This document shows, piece after piece, positions 59,345 to 64,000 of a DNA stretch of 64,000 nucleotides. Position 1 is the stretch's first letter, and every line of letters begins with the position of its first letter. Origin of the DNA: Scortum barcoo (lineage: Eukaryota > Chordata > Actinopteri > Centrarchiformes > Terapontidae); contig CM041553.1 of the NCBI GenBank assembly GCA_023238725.1, positions 16,865,501-16,929,500 of the forward strand. The letters run 5' to 3'. The position numbers and the translations under genes were made by a program. The notes under the pieces were generated by a model. That model was not told where the DNA came from. It searched no databases and worked only from the letters and a program-made list of their open reading frames with translations.

Positions 59345-59405
59345 GTGAATTGACTGCTCTGCAATAACAGGGCATTGTTAAGGTTTAAGGTTTAAGTTCT
59401 TGCAC
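59345..59405 (-). pseudogene. Mucin-like gene copy B, SEA middle exon (degenerate)
   Basis: It ends SSQFT at a GTAAGA donor, like SIVNQFT in copy A. It contains a short duplication of CCTTAAA-type sequence, a length of about 61 instead of 65 nt, stops in the needed frame, and no good acceptor. Confidence 0.55.
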
Positions 59406-62049
59406 AATTTTAGTATAAGCTCACCTTGAAGCAGGAGTCATTAATTTATTTAAAAATGACTTTTAGGGATATTTGCTTAAACACTATGTCCTGATGGTAG
59501 TACATGAGACAGATAATCTGTTAATAAAATCACTTCCGGCTCCAACTGCTGCTTCTGAGGCCATTTGAGAAGAGTTTAGAAATGGAGGCGAGCTGCTGCA
59601 CTCCACAGGAAGAGGGGAAGGGACCTGAAAGTCATACTTACTCTAACATTCAAAATAAGAGCATTTTTTCCTAATCTTACTGAAAGTTGCTTTAATTGAC
59701 AAACGCATCCACATATGGTGTGCCTTCTGAAGATTTAAATATTTGATTCGTTTGACATTTATTCTTTCATTTAAACTACTAATCACTCTTTAAAATAATA
59801 TGTGGTGTTTCCCTGAATTCTTAAGCAGTGAGAGAAAAAGATTATTTTGTTTTGCGTTGATTAGAGGCAGAATCTTATGATCTAAATATCTTTTTGTTGA
59901 CCTTTTTAAGCTGAAAGACAATACTGTCAATTTTCATTCTAATGACTTAGAAGATTACATATGGATTGCTTGGGTTTTTATTTGGAGACTGTTATATCAA
60001 ATATGTTATCTTGTGCCTACATTCGAGGCGCAATAGTGATAGAACCGGTGGAAGGGCCAGCTTGAGCATCAGGAGCAGGAGTTGGAGTGCCTGAAGCATT
60101 GTGAGCTCCAGTTCAGCTGCTGTAGTGATGACTTACTCTTTTGTTATAGGTCCACATGTTCTACTTTTCTATGGAAACCATTATTAAGAATTATCAATAA
60201 CATACAATACATAATCTCAACACAAATTCAAATTTGCTAATGGTGCTTGAGCAAGGCACTGAACCTGCTTTGGTGCTGATACACTGTTGCCTAATGTGTG
60301 TAGAGATTATGAGTAAGTGTAAATGAGGAGGAGTATTAAAATAACTCATTACAGCTGACGGTGATGTTGTTTTCATCTTTCGTAAATTGAATACATACTA
60401 GTAACCACCTACACGCGTTAACTTGGGATGTCCGAATGAGATCTCAAACATGAACCTTAGCCCAATTCTTTGTTTTTACTTTAGCTTTCTCATGGGTCTT
60501 GTCACTTGCCAAGCTGTCATGCACAGCAAAGGAACATGTGCAGCGTTTGTCAACTCTCAGTTTCTCCTCCACTTCCCTGAGCTCTGTTTGTAAGCCTTGG
60601 ACATACTTGTACTTCTGTGGACTTGTGGATGGGCACATTTTTCCATTCATTCATGAACTGTCACATTTTCTATGGCTGGTAGTGACCCTAATAGTGGATA
60701 GCTTGTATTGTTTGTGGCTATTTGTCTAATCTTCTTTCAAAGATGAATTACAAGCAGTGTCCACAGAAAAAAAGGGGAGACCCATCCGTGGTGAAACTTG
60801 ACACTTTACAGAATTCAGTTCATTCAGGTAACAGGCAAAGGCTGCAGCAAAGCAACAAATGCTGGAGGATACATTTAAAAGAAGAGAAATTACCTCAACA
60901 CAGTAATAAGGCAAACAGATTACAGAGAGGGTTTGTTATTTTATGATATGTTATTCATAAGAAAAATAAGAATAAGAATAAAGAACATTAAGGAGCACTT
61001 TGATGGAGGTGTTTCTTTATGTATTGCAGTGCTCTTCAATGTTCAAGCATATGAATACTGTATACTGAATTGATTTTGATATCTTTAATGTACTTGAAGT
61101 GTGCACTATGCAGTTGTATTGTCCAGAAAAACAGAGGTATCGCAGATGCGCACTCGGTATCAGTAGATACCCAATATCAAATGGCTCAGATAGGGATCAG
61201 GGTTAAATTAAGTTGATCAGGACTTCCCTATTATTCAGACACAGGAACCCCCATGTGTATAGGAACCAACTAATTCCACACAAAGTATGCCTCAACATAC
61301 AAGATCTTGTGTAATCCATACAATATTTGAATCAAAACGCAATAACAGTTTTGATGTTGTAACCCACACACATAAATAATAATTTATCAGTGAAATTTTG
61401 CCTTACCCCCTAAACTTAACTTTGACAGTTGCTCAGTTATAAGTGTGTAATGTTTTGAGCAATACTCATGATTTAAGTAAGTACTGAAACTTGCCCATCC
61501 AAGTTTCAATACTTACTTTTTTCATAAATTTTTCTCTCACTTCTGTCTTTGTTTTTTGTGTTGTTTTTAGTTTAGGTCATTCAAATTGTATCAATGTCAT
61601 GATCTGGGCTCCTGCAAACCAATTTTATACAAATCCATGTGGTCAATTATGAAATATCAACTTTTTGCATTTGTGACGTCGCCAAGAAGTGAAGAGCAAT
61701 GTGATTTAATATGTATGCTTAATGAAGAAACACGTGTCAAATTTAAGGTTGATATATATTCGAGATGATTGGATGATTGTTTTCTGTTAAGTTCTCAAAA
61801 ATAGGATTTTGAGAAATTGTCATTGTTCGGACCCTTAATGAGAACAAAAAGCATAACGCTCTAGCAACAAGCGCTGCTGCTTGGATCCCTGATATTTATA
61901 ACAATTTCAATAGAGCCTTTGCAGCTGTCACTGCTCAGGCCCTAACTATACTAAGTAACTCTGAGTCTTACGATTATTGAAAATAGGCAGTGTCCTCATT
62001 CAGGACCGTATTTGCTTTCTTGTCCGAGTCCAACTGTGCAGCAATGTTA
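59406..62049. other. Copy B 5' introns and decayed exon pieces
   Basis: Mostly AT-rich. A Pro/Ala/Thr-rich remnant at about 60025-60110 (minus: NASGTPTPAPDAQAGPSTGS) resembles the 43.2-kb piece of copy A. Around 61640-61890 the sequence resembles 43480-43995. No intact signal peptide exon was found here, although one is expected. Confidence 0.45.
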
Positions 62050-62240
62050 AATTCACAGAATATTCTCAATAAGCGGTTCAAGCTGATATGAAGAAAACAC
62101 CAGAAATCTCATCTTCTTGAGTCAAAAACAGAAGTGAGAACATGCAAATGAGTGAGGGATTTGTGAGGGATTCAAGAATTTCTCATTATTTCAGACATCT
62201 GACATAACAAGCAGGACTTGTTTTGCTTTTTTTAGCAGTC
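62050..62240 (-). other. Copy B counterpart of the copy A 5' region
   Basis: The stretch matches about 46210-46410 in order and orientation (GCGGTTCAAGCTGAT, ATCTTCTTGAGTCAAAAA, GAGTGAGGG, CAGACATCTGACATAAC). The splice donor seen in copy A (GTAAGG) is not kept here (GAGATT), which favours a decayed duplicate. Confidence 0.5.
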
Positions 62241-62462
62241 ATTTTGGAAAATCACATCTAGGACTGACTGTAGTACTTGAGGCAGAATCTGTGAAAAAAT
62301 TGAGCACCTCTGGTTCCACATACAGATGCCATTAATATTAATATCAATTACAGGCCAATTGCAAGAATGGGCAAGTTAAGGGTAAATTTTCAGTTTCTAT
62401 CTGAGGTTTTACTCAGTTTTCACTGATGTGTGTGAGTGGACTAAAAATTAATACTTAATGAG

Positions 62463-62767
62463 TGTTACATGCCAGGCTGGCCACCCCCGGTATTGGTTTT
62501 GGTTAAATCACTTTTTTAGAGAAACTAGTTAGCCCTTTTGTTTGGAATTTGCTTTTCAGAGTTAGGGGGGTAGTCAGGCCTGGTTTTGTTTTATTGGTTT
62601 CATTTATTTGGCACAACTTCATCTGACTCATCCTCCCCCACATTGTTGTAAACCCTCTCTGAAGTGAGTGCAATTAAAATTAAATAAGTTTGCACTGTCC
62701 AACTGCTCTGACTCTCTGTTTTCTTTGTTGAACTGTGGCTATCCAAATTCCCCTAGGGGATGTAACA
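62463..62767 (+). mobile_element. 5' LTR of a Ty3/gypsy-like retrotransposon
   Basis: The LTR is 305 bp and begins TGTTACAT and ends ATGTAACA, so the standard TG...CA ends sit in an 8-bp inverted repeat. A primer-binding site follows two bases later. The 3' LTR would be beyond the window. Confidence 0.85.
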
Positions 62768-62769
62768 AA

Positions 62770-62786
62770 TGGGGGCTCGTCCGGGA
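62770..62786 (+). promoter_or_regulatory. Primer-binding site, tRNA-Pro type
   Basis: TGGGGGCTCGTCCGGGA is complementary to the 3' end of tRNA-Pro. The same primer is known from gammaretroviruses and some fish LTR elements. Its place two bases after the LTR end fits. Confidence 0.85.
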
Positions 62787-62858
62787 AATCTTTCATTCCC
62801 TGAGCTGCACAACAATTAAAACTGATGAGTCACTGTATGTTTGTTGTTAAGTGGAAGC

Positions 62859-63978
62859 ATGGGTTTTGATTTGCAGGATTTTATTGATAGCCCTAGTTTG
62901 GCAAAGGTTGATGCATGTCGCAAAGATGATTTATTGTGTATTGCAGCACACTTTAAAATACCTGTACAAAAGTCTAGCATTAAAAAGGAAATCAAAAATA
63001 AGATATTGGAAAGACTTGTTGAGTTAAAGGTCCTTATAGTTCCTGCAAACCCAGGTCCAGCCTAGGCCAGAGTTTTCCCTTGATGATGTTTGTGCTTCCC
63101 CTGTAGCAGAAGGCAAAGAGGACACACTAGCTACTCCTCCAGGTGATGTGGCTGACCATGAGGTTCCTCCTGCCACTTTGCCTCGTTTTGAGCCTTTCTC
63201 TCCAGAGTCACATGGATCTAGTGTGGATGTCAAGTTGAAAATTCACCTAGCTCGCCTTCAGCTAGAGGCACAGGAAAAGGAGCGTAAGGCAGATCATGAA
63301 CTGAAGCTACAGGTTCGCAGGCTAGAAATAGAGGCAGAAAAAAGAGGTTAAGTTAAGGCAGCTGGAGGTAGAAGCCATGAGGATCACTTCTGAAGCAGAC
63401 ATCTTCACATCCAGTTGATAAATCCTCCTCTTCACAGACCATATCCTATAGACAAGGTTTTGATGTCAGTAAAAATATTGCCTTGGTACCAGCATTTCGG
63501 GAGACAGAAGTTGACTCTTATTTTAATGCATTTGAAAGAATTGCTACTGCACTCGACTGGCCTAGGGACATGTGGCCTATCCTGCTTCAATGCAAGCTAG
63601 TAGGGAAAGCACAGGAGGTTGTGTCGTCTCTTCCCTTAGAAGACAGTTTGCAATATGTAGTACTTAAAGAAGCAATTCTGCGTGCTTATGAACTTGTGCC
63701 AGAGGCATACAGGCAAAAGTTCAGGACTCAAGTCCAGTGGTCAAACCTATGTTGAGTTTGCGCGGGATAAGGGGGTTCTCTTTGACAAATGGTGTATGGC
63801 TTCTGAGGTTAAGAACAGTTTTGAATCCCTTCGTCAACTAATTCTCTTAGAGGATTTTAAGAGTACTTTGCCAGAGAAGATTGTAATGTTTCTAAATGAA
63901 CAAAAGGTGGCATCATTGTCCAGAGCCGCTGTCATGGCAGATGAATTTGTCTTAACTCATAAAAATGTGTTGATCTGA
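62859..63978 (+). pseudogene. gag of the LTR retrotransposon (broken, runs toward window end)
   Basis: It starts MGFDLQDFIDSPSLAKVDAC, with a Lys-rich helix (SSIKKEIKNKILERLVELK), and stops at TAG 63063. The next part continues in another frame with an acidic Pro-rich linker and a charged coiled coil (LEAQEKERKADHELKLQVRR). A capsid-like part follows at 63483-63978 (YFNAFERIATALDWPRDMWP; FDKWCMASEVKNSFESLRQL). That part resembles the SCAN-like gag domain of fish gypsy elements. At least three frame changes make it inactive as assembled. It is on the opposite strand to the 50-kb gypsy fragment. Confidence 0.8.
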
Positions 63979-64000
63979 TCCTGGCCGGCCTCCTTTTGAA

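Noticed and set aside
62770..64000. Endogenous gammaretrovirus because of the tRNA-Pro primer site
   Set aside because: The gag resembles SCAN-like fish gypsy gag, and many LTR elements use tRNA-Pro. No envelope or retroviral pol is visible in the window.

Overview
The window reads as teleost fish nuclear DNA. It has vertebrate intron/exon structure and two aminergic GPCR genes, a fish-type tRNA-derived SINE, a Tc1/mariner element with fish-style IR/DR ends, Ty3/gypsy LTR elements, and AT-rich intergenic DNA with tetranucleotide microsatellites. There is no bacterial gene organisation. I cannot name the species.

Layout. 1-6323 (+): the last two coding exons of the alpha-1D adrenergic receptor gene (adra1d), split by a 5.4-kb intron in TM6 that holds a SINE; the 5' part of the gene lies outside the window. 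10890-11966 (-): an intact single-exon trace-amine-receptor-like GPCR with a probable non-coding 5' exon near 13.8 kb. 13.85-18.28 kb: no recognisable gene. 18285-46.5 kb (-): a large gene, here called copy A, for a secreted mucin-like protein. Its parts are a signal peptide exon, a short Thr-rich exon carrying the relic of an SEA domain, a huge exon made of a 126-bp (42-residue) Thr/Ser/Pro-rich repeat, a complete SEA domain spread over three exons, and a C-terminal exon that looks like a GPI-anchor signal. 57.7-62.3 kb (-): copy B, a smaller and decayed tandem paralogue with a GSVVV-type SEA exon and a Thr/Ala/Pro-rich exon. Between the two copies lie a dead Tc1-like transposon (46565-48206) inserted beside the presumed copy A promoter, and a truncated Ty3/gypsy pol fragment (49986-52960, -). 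At the right edge (62463-64000, +) begins another LTR element with a complete 5' LTR, a tRNA-Pro-type primer-binding site and a broken gag.

The main object of interest is copy A, which looks like a GPI-anchored, SEA-containing mucin with a repeat domain of about 180 units over about 23.5 kb. The array sequence itself is not trustworthy base by base. It is full of small insertions that often equal the sum of two alternative unit variants, and at 29.2-30.07 kb it contains a second, garbled copy of the SEA region mixed with array sequence. Both look like consensus errors from long-read gap filling, so unit number, order and reading frame must be rechecked. The exons outside the array are clean, and their splice phases agree across all junctions except the one at the array-SEA boundary, where the frame shifts by one base.

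The two GPCRs are ordinary receptor genes and show no functional link to the mucin genes. All functional statements rest on motifs read by eye; no database search was possible.
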